DNA of 64,000 nucleotides from Ustilago trichophora (lineage: Eukaryota; Basidiomycota; Ustilaginomycetes; Ustilaginales; Ustilaginaceae). A program made the position numbers and the translations under genes. The first letter of the stretch is position 1. Each line of letters begins with the position of its first letter. The notes beneath the pieces are model-generated. The model saw nothing but the letters and a program-made list of their open reading frames with translations, was not told where the DNA came from and ran no database searches. The stretch spans positions 1,612,001-1,676,000 of the forward strand of contig OOIN01000001.1 of assembly GCA_900323505.1 (NCBI GenBank). The letters run 5' to 3'. Below, piece after piece: positions 53,722 to 62,702 of the stretch.

Positions 53722-55707
53722 TTAGGCCGACTGCTGCTGCTGTTGTTGCTGCGAGGAAGGCGATGGCGACTGTTGCTGCTGTTGCGACTGCTGCGAAGAC
53801 TGTGGTCTTTGCTGTTGCTGCTGCTGTTGCTGAGCGGCAGCTACGGCTGCGGCCTGCTGTGCGGCTGCTTGGGCCGCCAGCGCCTGTGCCTGACTTGGCA
53901 CCTTCTCCTCGAGCATCTCGTACATGAGGTGGAAGTTCTTGGACACCTTCTCCCAGAGGGAGGGGTCGAAGAATACATATGTGCCGCGCTCGTAAGTGGG
54001 CGTCTTCTGGGTTGGCTCCGTGTTCTGCTCCTTGGTCAACCACACGTGCAACTCCTTGTGGTATCTCCAGTTGCGTGCATACAGCTCCTGTGCCGCTACC
54101 TCCTGCAGCATGTCGCGAGGTGTCGAATAAAAGATAAAGAAGAGCGTCTCATCCGAAAAAGATGCAATCTTGCTCTGCGCCGGCGGTGGGGGTTGCACGT
54201 TGTAGCATGATGGCAATGTGAACTCGGGCTCGACTCTCGACGATGCGAGCATGTTGTTTTCCGACCATGGCGTGATAAAGGATGGATGCAATGGATCCGA
54301 AGAATTGAGGTTGAGTCCGAAGGTTTGCAAGTCCACACCCATCGAGAGCATCGAAAGATCAGGGTCCGCCGACTTGATCAGTGAGAGCAACCCGAGCAGC
54401 CCGAAGCGATCTGCTGGCGAAGTGAGGATCTGCTGGGCAGGTGTTTGTGCCATCGCACCCGTCTGACCAAGACCGTTGTTGGCTCCTACAGCGCCCTGAA
54501 TCGAGTCGCCTCGGACCGAAGCGTTTTCCGTCAAAGGTGAAGATGCGCCGAGGTTGCCCGCTGTGTTGCGAACGCTCGAGAGCGGAGATCGTGCAGAGGA
54601 GGGCGAAGAAGAGCGCTGAAGTCCGTTGAGCTGATTGGGTCCTGCTCCACCTGCGTTTCCGCCAAAGACTGAGCCTGGTGGCGCCCATGTTTGCTGCTGG
54701 ACTCCCAAACCTGGTCCGGGAGGGCCTGCGCCGAGCTTTGTAGCGTAGTTGCGGTCGGGTTCTCCGAAGCCGCCTCTTGCTGCTGACAACGATGCGTCGG
54801 CTCGCGCACCTCCTACTACGGATCCCAACAAGCTTTGTCGGTGCTGTTCGCGCTGCTGATGTTGGTGCTGAAGTGCTGCTGCTGCCGAAACCTGCTCTGC
54901 CCCTCCGTGCGGGAACCCGTCTTCGCCAGTGCGTCCTTCTGTCGACCCTGTCTGGTTTAGTGCTGGGAAGTCGTCCTGATTGAAGTTGCGCAGGGGAGCG
55001 CCACCACGAAGCGCAGCTGTCACGCCGCCTGTACCTGCTTGCGTTGCGTAGCTCGACAGAGGGTTATTGAGACCACCAAGCCCAGGCGTACCGCCCTGCT
55101 GACCCTGACCTCCTTGTTGACCGCCGCTCAGCGCCGGAAAGTCGCTGAGATTGAGCTCTCCGCCTTGACCCTGTCCCTGCGATTGCCCTCCAGACTGCCC
55201 TGTCAAGCCTGCCAATTGCGATGCCAGACTCGCTGCGCCCGTTGTGTTGTTCGAGCCTGAACCACCGAATGGGAAGCCACCAGCACCACCTGGAGACAAT
55301 TTCGAAACCAGCGGAGTCGAAGGTGTGAGTGTCTGTGCGTGTGAAGCTATGAACGGGTGCTGTTGCGTGTTGAGCTGAAACGTACCTTGTTGTGATTGTG
55401 GCATGCCCAAAAAGGAGCCCATCATACGTGGACCGCCTTGCAGATATGGATACATGGCTGCGTTGATACCGGGGCCGGGACTGGAACCTGGGGAAGCTGC
55501 AGAGTTTGTATGCGGAAGCCTGTTTGCGAATGCAGGAAGCGGATGGTTCGGCCTTTGATTTGCGGAACCTGTCAACGTGCGAGATTGAGAGACAAATGTC
55601 GATCAAGAGAGCAAGTACGGTGAATGGAGCGAGAGGTGATGCGATGAGCAACGGAAACAAGATGTCGAGGTTTCTGCTTTTGAGCTAACACTTACCTGGT
55701 CTTTGCA
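53722..55707 (-). CDS. NOT2: CCR4-NOT complex subunit NOT2 (CNOT2/Cdc36)
   Basis: Two exons on the minus strand: a 13-nt first exon 55707-55695 (ATG CAA AGA CCA G) and 55568-53722, joined across a 126-nt GT-AG intron; 619 residues. NOT2 pairs with NOT3/5 and anchors the deadenylase complex. The NOT-box domain lies at about 400-560: FGLLGLLSLIKSADPDLSMLSMGVDLQTFGLNLNS, then YNVQPPPPAQSKI, DETLFFIFYSTPRDMLQEVAAQELYARNWRYHKELHVWL and FFDPSLWEKVSKNFHLMYEMLE. The N-terminal two thirds are Gly/Gln/Ser/Ala-rich and disordered. The C-terminus after the domain is an Ala/Gln-rich run with pure Gln stretches. The start is supported by a perfect GTAAGT donor after the short exon. Confidence 0.92.
53725..53870. 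repeat. Poly-Gln coding (CTG/TTG)n region in NOT2
   Basis: Repeated CTG/TTG triplets on the + strand, read as CAG/CAA codons and giving Gln runs at the NOT2 C-terminus. Confidence 0.8.
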
Positions 55708-56891
55708 TGACCGAGCAGAAGTAAGAGCAGCTAGATATAGCCGTGAAACTGTGAAGCAGATGAGCAGAGAATGTGTCGACACAGATGCGTAGGGAAAGGA
55801 GGTGGCAGGGTGTCAGTGGCGAGTTAGATGCTGAGTCGACATGAAAAGTCTCGCTAATGTTGAAATCTGGCGTATGAATGGATGCTGGAAGTCGCTGTCG
55901 TGGCCAGTCGAGCCGAGAGTGTTGTTGGAAGCGATACCTACAGCTTCTGTCGTAAGCAAAGCTTATGGATGGAGAACGAGAGGAGAAGAGAGATGATGTT
56001 GGGAAGGTGGAAAAGAGTAGACCCTTGTTGCGGATGCGATGTGCTAGAATCCGGATATGGTGACCAAGACGCTCTTTGGATTGCTCCAAGTCTACGAAAG
56101 CAGGCCCGCGCTTTGCTTTCTGCCTCTCTGCGCTCAGAGTGAACCGTTGGTTGGCTGGTGGGGAGCGTTCTGCCAATTGAATTGAGAGAATCAAAATAAT
56201 GTGTCTGCTCTCTTCTTTCGCTTAACCCGCCTGATCGCTTTTTGTATTGGTGGCCAACTGAGGAGGATTAGCGGCAAAATCGCCCCCAGCCTATTCATTT
56301 TGTATCGCCTGAAGAAAGGTTCGATTCCATTCAACTGAAGCTTGTCTCAGGCAACTTGATCGGGATTACAAGCACCATCTTAGATCAAGTAGTGCCTTCG
56401 AATTGCTGCATTCAAGTTGAAATTGACCAATACAATTTTAAAAGTGGCCAAAATGGTAGCTTGTATCAGTCTAACAACAACAGATCAATTTTTTGTGGCC
56501 TGTAGTCTACGTGTCGCTTCACGACATGGCGAGAGGCAGTTGAACGGCATTCGGGTGCGGGAAGCACAGCGCAGAAACGTGGATTTCATGTCGATAGGAA
56601 GACTTGGATTGTGGCTTGAGCTCGTCACTCTGATCAAAGATGCAGCGTGCCGCGCTCTAGTAAAGTGGAACTCAACACACACAGTAACTTACACCTCACA
56701 TCAACACGGTGGTCTTCTTCTTCGTACCATCGCTTCCATCATCTGCTTCACCTTCTCCTCGATCCATCTCCTTGCGCATCTTCAAGCTTGCTGCGACGAT
56801 CGCAATCTGACACCGAACACTCATCTACGCACCTTTGCAACCTGGCTACACCGACCTGCCTGACCACTCGGCAGCAGATCAATAGCTCATC
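55708..56891. other. Divergent promoter region NOT2/GLO3
   Basis: 1.18 kb between divergent start codons. Short ORFs only. The part nearest GLO3 (56690-56890) is C/T-rich and probably its leader. Confidence 0.45.
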
Positions 56892-58562
56892 ATGGCTGAT
56901 GGACCCTCCAAGGACGAGCTGGTCGAGATCTTCAAATCGCTCAAGGCCACACAAAAAGGCAACAAGGTGCGTAGCCTCAGTCAACAACGTCGCTTGGTAT
57001 CCGACATGATCTGGCTGACTTGACCTTTTTCCGCTCAACAACAGGTATGCTTCGACTGTGGTGCTAAGAACCCAACATGGGCATCGGCGACCTACGCCAT
57101 CTACATCTGCCTCGACTGCTCCTCTGTTCACCGTAACATGGGCGTACATATCACCTTTGTCCGCTCCACCAACCTCGATTCATGGCACTGGTCCCAGCTC
57201 CGACTCATGAAGGTCGGCGGAAACGCTGCCGCTGCCGAGTTCTTCAACAAGAAGGGCGGTGCACACCTTCTCGCACCTTCCACCGAGGGCAAGGTCAAGT
57301 ACACATCTTCTGTCGCTCTGGCCTACAAGGATGAACTTCAGAAGAGAGCGCTCCAGGATGCAGCAGGACAGAGTCTCAACAGCCCCGTCTACTTCCCGGG
57401 TCTCGCCGTCGCTTCGACCGAGACCGCGGCGCCAGCAGCAAATGCCAAGGCGGGCAGTGGAGACATGGACGACTTTTTCGACGAATGGGACAAGCCCGCA
57501 TCAGCAGCAAAGTCAGCCGCACCAACGGTTAAAGCAGCGCCAGCTGCTGCACCAGCACCAAAAGTCACGCCCGCACCAGCAGCCGCACCCAAGACCGTCA
57601 CCTCTGCCTCGCTGCGCGCAAGCAGCTCTGCCGCTCGGAGGACCCTCGGTGCTGTCAGCCGCACTTCTTCCGCCAGCTCAACACCGGGCACCACCACTCC
57701 CACCGGCACCGGCCCTGCCACCAGTGCCCCCGCTGCATCTGCCCGGCCCGTGAGAGCAGGTAAGCTCGGCTTGGGCGCCAAGAAGGCGGGTGCACCCATC
57801 GACTTTGCTGCCGCCGAGAGGAAGGCCAAGGAGGAGGAAGCTGCACGAGCTGCTGAGGCAAGGGCCGCAGAGGAAGCCGAAACCAAAGCTCGCGAGGCAC
57901 AAAAGGCCAACGAGCAGCAAGCCGAAGCAGAACGTATTGCACGTGAAGCCATCAAGGCAGCCGTTGGCAAAACGGCCGCCCCCGCTTCCCCCGCCTCCAA
58001 GAGCGGTGCAGCTGGCGCTCGATCCGGAGCTGCCTCCACCCCAGACGCCTTCGCCGAAGCAAAAACCAACGGCGACATGGACCGCCTCGGCATGGGTTTC
58101 GGCCGTCTGGGCATGAAGGCTAATGCACACCAAGCCAAGCTCGCCGCCGAACGAGCCGCTGCCGCTGCCAACAATGCCACCGCGACCGACTCGGACGCAG
58201 GCGGCGACGAACCCAGCTATGCACGCAACAAGTTCTCCAGCCAGAAGAGCATCTCTTCCGACCAGTACTTCCAGCGCGGATCCTACGACCCCCAGGCCAC
58301 CTCCGAGGCCCAGACTCGTCTGCAATCATTCCAGGGCCAAACATCCATCTCGTCCAACCAGTACTTTGGCCGCGAAGAGGACGAAGAAGGTGAACAGGCA
58401 CAAGCGCAGGGCGGAGACTTTAGCGATCTGGAAGCAACTGCACGCGACTACTACCAGAGGTTCATGGCCAACCCAGACGTTCAGAGCAGCATCGACAGCT
58501 TCCGTTCCGGTGCCCTAAAGCTCTCGCAATACCTCGAAGACTTGAGCCGCAATGGTGCTTAG
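56892..58562 (+). CDS. GLO3: ArfGAP of the Glo3/ArfGAP2-3 class
   Basis: Two exons, 56892-56966 and 57045-58562, intron 78 nt; 1593 nt, 530 residues. Glo3 stimulates GTP hydrolysis on Arf1 during COPI vesicle traffic at the Golgi. The ArfGAP zinc finger is C-x2-C-x16-C-x2-[42 protein letters not shown] with the catalytic Arg in HRNMG. The middle is Ala/Pro-rich and coiled, Ala/Glu/Lys. Near the C-terminus two copies of a SISSxQYFxR motif occur ([11 protein letters not shown] and [11 protein letters not shown]), the Glo3 regulatory motif that distinguishes this class from Gcs1 and Age2. The last 40 residues are amphipathic ([11 protein letters not shown]). Exon 1 carries only the 25 N-terminal residues. 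Confidence 0.94.
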
Positions 58563-58771
58563 ACATTTGTCTCCAGATGCTTTCATTCCTCTTGTTTTTC
58601 AACCCCGCAATTGATTCCCCCTTTTGATTCAGAACCGTCAATCTGCCTATGGCAAGAGCAAAGTGCGGCTCTCACGTACGCAAAGCATGTCTCGATGGAG
58701 TGCGTCTGCTGAACGAGGAATCGAATGTTTTGATGAGTGTAAAGACTACATGCTTTTGGGAGCAAACTCGC

Positions 58772-59884
58772 TTATTTGAGGAGCTCGTTGAGTACGGTGT
58801 CGTCGGTGATGTTGCGGACGCTGCAAAGGACACAAATCGCCGTCAGCATGAATTTGATGCGGAAGGAAGAGTGTGGGGACAAAACGAAAGAGAGGGGCCA
58901 CGAGACTTACTTTGCACCACGATAGTTGAGCTTTTTCAACACGTCGATGACTTTGTTGCTCTCAAAGCCCTGTTCATCAATCGAAGGCAAGAGGATGCAC
59001 ATTCGTACGTGGAATAAGGTGAGTGCCACTGTTCCCACCGTTGTCCCGCCAAACGTGTGCTGCATCACGAGGCGCTTCGACTTACCATGTTGACAAATTG
59101 GTCGACGTGCTCCTTTTTCAATCCTGCCAGCAGGATCGGATCGGCTTTGTCGTCGGTCTGCCCCGTCTTGCCTTGGGCATTTGCTGGTGGTTGTGCAGAC
59201 TCAGAGCCGTTGGCATAGATCTCGGTCCAGTACCTAGCCGTCTTTTCAAAGTCGTCGCGGTCTCGCAAGTAGTGTTTGGCTACTTCGGCGTCTTGTGGGT
59301 CGTTCGGCTCGGGCGAGCAGAGCAAGGAGCGGAGAGACATGAGCGTGGACTTGAGGGTGAGCACCGGCGACCATTGGTCTTTGAGAATATCGAGGCAGAT
59401 AGCACCGGATTGCGAAGAGATGTTGGGGTGGTAGACGCGAGTGATAAACTTCATCTTTATGGGCTGGAAGGGATAGCCTTCGGGAACGACGATGTCCTGT
59501 GACCATGACCATGAGCCCAAGCAGAAAGTTGGAGGGCAGGAGCGAGTGATGCAAGAAGAATGGGTTAATCTTACAGAAATCCCAGACGACGGCTCTTTCA
59601 ACCGGCGAGTCCATGGTGGCGCTGGGCTGGTCGGAACTTACCACATCGAAAGTGCCTTTCTCGTATGGAGAGTTTTCTGGACCCGGAAAGGTGCCAACAA
59701 GGTGGAATGGCGACTCTAGTGGAGAAGAACAGAACAGCAAAGTCAGCGGCGATACGGCATACGATGCAGCATCATGACCAGATCGAGACTTACCATCTAT
59801 CAACGAGACCTGAATGCCAGATTCCTTGTCATTCTTGCAGTCGTTGATCTCCTTGTTGATTCGTCTCAAACGTGCGTCTCCCAT
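58772..59884 (-). CDS. UBC1: Ubiquitin-conjugating enzyme E2 with UBA domain (Ubc1/UBE2K)
   Basis: Five exons on the minus strand: 59884-59794, 59715-59642, 59496-59086, 58969-58911 and 58820-58772; 684 nt, 227 residues. Ubc1 extends Lys48-linked ubiquitin chains, notably for the anaphase-promoting complex. The E2 core shows [41 protein letters not shown], the active-site Cys in [21 protein letters not shown] and [17 protein letters not shown], very close to yeast Ubc1. The C-terminal UBA domain runs from [15 protein letters not shown] over the junction to [19 protein letters not shown] and NELLK. The UBA tail is the diagnostic difference from other E2s. Confidence 0.95.
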
Positions 59885-60331
59885 GGCTACGGAAGCGAAT
59901 GTGACTGCTAAGATGCGAAACTTGTATGCGACAGTGGCGCGATTGATCTGTTGCTGTACGTGTTGGTGAAGAGCGTGAGGGACTCTTTGCTACCCTTGTT
60001 CGTTTAGATGGACACACGAGTATTACTCGGCTGAGTCGATGCTAGCTGCGATGTGGTGGGCTGAAGTGAAGCGAGAGCAGAAAGACGATATGAATGCAGT
60101 GTGAAGGGGCACTCTGCAGTCAGACTCGGCCACATCACTAGCAAAGCGTGACCACGACAGCTCTAAAATCACACAACAAACAAACACTCGCCCACGCTCA
60201 CTGAATTTTGAGTTGCTCTGCTCAGCTCTCAGCTCTCTTCCGCTCCACATGTTTCAGACGCCGCGGTAGGTTGAGCGGTGGAGGCCAACAAGGCCAAAAA
60301 GAAAAGTGTTTTCAAAGGCAAGAATCCCACC

Positions 60332-60362
<31 letters not shown>

Positions 60363-60533
60363 AAAAAGAATTCAAGGCTGTAAAAAGAGGCCATTAACTG
60401 TAACAACACGGCTGAGCCACCAATTCATCTTTGGGATCAGCCGACCGACACATTCCTACCTTTGCTCCTCGACATTGTCTTTTCGGCTGCTCTCAACCAC
60501 TGCAACGAACCGAATGGGATCCGATTCGACAAG
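59885..60533. other. Divergent promoter region UBC1/GPN2
   Basis: 649 bp between divergent start codons. It contains a 29-A run (60332-60360) and an upstream ORF beginning at 60514 that overlaps the GPN2 start. Confidence 0.5.
60332..60360. repeat. Poly(A) tract, 29 nt
   Basis: Uninterrupted run of 29 A about 170 bp upstream of the GPN2 ATG and 450 bp from the UBC1 ATG. A long dA:dT run in a shared promoter is expected to be nucleosome-depleted (inferred). Confidence 0.9.
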
Positions 60534-60555
60534 ATGCCATTTGCGCAGCTCGTGA
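60514..60555 (+). promoter_or_regulatory. Upstream ORF overlapping the GPN2 start codon
   Basis: ATG at 60514 opens a 13-codon frame ending TGA at 60553-60555, overlapping the GPN2 ATG (60534) in a different frame. The upstream ATG has C at -3 (weak context); the GPN2 ATG has A at -3, so leaky scanning is plausible. Confidence 0.5.
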
Positions 60556-61931
60556 TCGGGCCTCCTGGTTCCGGCAAGACGACCTACTGCTATGGTCAAT
60601 ATCAGTTTCTGTCCTTGCTGTCCAGACCCTGCAGCGTCATCAATCTCGACCCGGCGAACGACCGGCTTCCATATCCATGCGCTGTCGACATCAACAAACT
60701 CATCTCTGTGCGCGATGTCATGGCCGAACTCTCGCTCGGTCCCAACGCCGCCATGTTGTACTGCATTGAGTATCTCGAAAAAAATGTCGACTGGCTGATC
60801 CATGAGCTCAAGAGGGTCATGGACGAGCAGCGCGAAGGCAAGACTGGTCAGATTGCAGGCCACGGCGATCAAGAGTCACCTGTTGGACCGGTCAGCGCTG
60901 GGTTCGAATACCTCATCTTCGACTTGCCAGGTCAGGTAGAGCTCTCAACCAATCACCCAGCGCTCAAACGCATTCTCGAAACACTCGACAAGCAGCTCGG
61001 TCTTCGATTCGTGGCAGTCCACCTCACCGACGCAACACACATCACAGATGCTTCACGCTACGTCTCCATTCTTATCTTGGCGTTGAGAGCCATGCTTACC
61101 CTGGAGCTACCTCACGTCAATGTGCTCTCCAAGGTCGACCTGCTCGGCCAATCGCATATATCCCGATCAAAGCGTTCCCTTGATCGCTACGGCCCCGACA
61201 GCGACGATGACGAGATGGGCACAGACAGTAACAAGCACTCAGACGAGGAACTAGACAGTGCAGAGCCTGGCCTCATCGGTCGAGCAGGCATGGGCTTAGA
61301 ATCTGAATTGGCGTTCAACCTTGATTTTTACACCCAAGTTCAAGACCTTTCCTACCTCCGCGACCTGCTTTCCCGGCCATCAGGTCCTGGCTCATCGCGG
61401 CGGAATGAAAAGTACGGCAAACTCAACGAAGCCATTTGCGAGCTCGTGGAAGACTTTGGCCTTGTCTCGTTCGAGACACTCGCTGTCGAAGACCGCCGGT
61501 CCATGTTCCGCCTGCTGCAGGTCCTTGACAAAGCGGTCGGCTACATTTACGTCTCACCAACCACCAATGCACTTGACTTTGGCGAGGAAGAAGACGAAGG
61601 CGCTTACGAGCCAGGTCGAGCGTCAGCGACTGCCGGAGCAGCGCTCAGGGCGCAAACACGCGCAAGCATGCAAGCTCACAGTATGGGTGCCGATCCCCAT
61701 TCGCTCTTTAGCGTCGCTGATCGCGGCGACCCACTTGGTTGGGGAGATGCACTGGAAGTGCAAGAGAGATACATCGACCATCGAGAACTCTACGAAGAGG
61801 CGGAGATGGAGGAGCGCAAAAAGAGGCACGAGAAGGAGTGGGAGGACAAGGTCTGGTCTGAAGTTCGCAAAGTTGCCAAGGAGGAGCAAGAGAAGAAGAC
61901 CAAGCAGACGCAGCCATCCGACACTACATAG
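60534..61931 (+). CDS. GPN2: GPN-loop GTPase 2
   Basis: Single exon; first in-frame ATG 60534, 465 residues. GPN GTPases help assemble RNA polymerase II and III and deliver them to the nucleus. Walker A GPPGSGKTTYC is at about 9-19, DPAND follows at about 41, the class-defining Gly-Pro-Asn loop is LGPNAAMLY at about 73, FDLPGQVEL is the switch-2 region, and NVLSKVDLLGQ supplies the guanine-specific Lys-Val-Asp. Length exceeds human GPN2 (about 310 aa) because of an Asp/Glu/Ser insert near 225-250 and a C-terminal Glu/Lys coiled tail. GPN2 rather than GPN1 or GPN3 is chosen for the TTYC P-loop end and the LPYPCAVDI block. Confidence 0.92.
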   Translation: MPFAQLVIGPPGSGKTTYCYGQYQFLSLLSRPCSVINLDPANDRLPYPCAVDINKLISVRDVMAELSLGPNAAMLYCIEYLEKNVDWLIHELKRVMDEQREGKTGQIAGHGDQESPVGPVSAGFEYLIFDLPGQVELSTNHPALKRILETLDKQLGLRFVAVHLTDATHITDASRYVSILILALRAMLTLELPHVNVLSKVDLLGQSHISRSKRSLDRYGPDSDDDEMGTDSNKHSDEELDSAEPGLIGRAGMGLESELAFNLDFYTQVQDLSYLRDLLSRPSGPGSSRRNEKYGKLNEAICELVEDFGLVSFETLAVEDRRSMFRLLQVLDKAVGYIYVSPTTNALDFGEEEDEGAYEPGRASATAGAALRAQTRASMQAHSMGADPHSLFSVADRGDPLGWGDALEVQERYIDHRELYEEAEMEERKKRHEKEWEDKVWSEVRKVAKEEQEKKTKQTQPSDTT

Positions 61932-62207
61932 CATGCAACTCAACTTTGACAACCCCTGTAACATTAGCAAATAGAATCTCGTCAATTCAAGCATGACAGC
62001 GACCGTGACGCACTTAATTGCCTGCCGACCAACACATGCAAGCAAGCACTGCCCTGCTGATTCTAAAGAATGGGTTGATGTGCATTTCAAAAGCAGCGTC
62101 GGGTATATGGTACAGAAAGCTGGAGTACAAAGAGCAGGCAATGATACGAGGCGAATACAGGGATGAAGAGATACAAGCATGTCCGTGCAGGATCGAGAGG
62201 GACAAGT

Positions 62208-62702
62208 CTAAAGACCGTGAGCGGTAAAGACATTCTCCTTGTGCTGCTTTACGCCCTCTTTTGTGATCAAAATATCGTGAATCTCCTGGGGCGGATCCAG
62301 ATCAAGATCCTTTGCTCGCTGCCATCGTTCGAGCCGGGACATGCCCATGCAGGGTCCATAGTTGGGATCCAGATCAAACACCCTGAGGATCTGCTGGATG
62401 CGGTTCTCATGATCAATATGTACCGATTTGGATGGGGGGACGTTCATGGTCTTCTTTGTCTTGCGCCATACCCCGTCCCATCGTGGATCGTCCACATCGA
62501 GGGATTCCCGCTTTGAGTCTGATTCATCTTCCTTGGCTGCTGCTGCGGTGGTTGGTGATGGCTTGCGGAGGGTAGATGTGAGCGGTTTGGTAGGAGTGGA
62601 CTTTGCTTTGAGCTGGTCTTTGGCCGAAGCTGAGAAGGTGGATTTGGGCTTGGATTGCGCCCTGAAAGAGAGCGACTTCTGTGTTGAAGCCTTGGGCGCC
62701 AT
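62208..62702 (-). CDS. POLD4: DNA polymerase delta subunit 4 (p12/Cdm1)
   Basis: Single exon; first ATG 62702 (MAPKASTQKSLSFRAQSK), 164 residues. This smallest subunit of DNA polymerase delta stabilises the holoenzyme on PCNA; it is present in animals and fission yeast but absent from budding yeast. The C-terminal half is conserved: IQQILRVFDLDPNYGPCMGMSRLERWQRAKDLDLDPPQEIHDIL. The N-terminus holds a short PCNA-contact-like motif (QKSLSFRAQSKPK), followed by Lys/Ser/Thr/Pro-rich linker. Length is close to family norms (about 107-160 aa). Confidence 0.93.
   Translation of the reverse strand: MAPKASTQKSLSFRAQSKPKSTFSASAKDQLKAKSTPTKPLTSTLRKPSPTTAAAAKEDESDSKRESLDVDDPRWDGVWRKTKKTMNVPPSKSVHIDHENRIQQILRVFDLDPNYGPCMGMSRLERWQRAKDLDLDPPQEIHDILITKEGVKQHKENVFTAHGL

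Noticed and set aside
56281..56345. GGTTCGATTCC resembling a tRNA B box
   Set aside because: The flanking bases do not form a T-stem or an acceptor stem, and no A box precedes it at the right distance.
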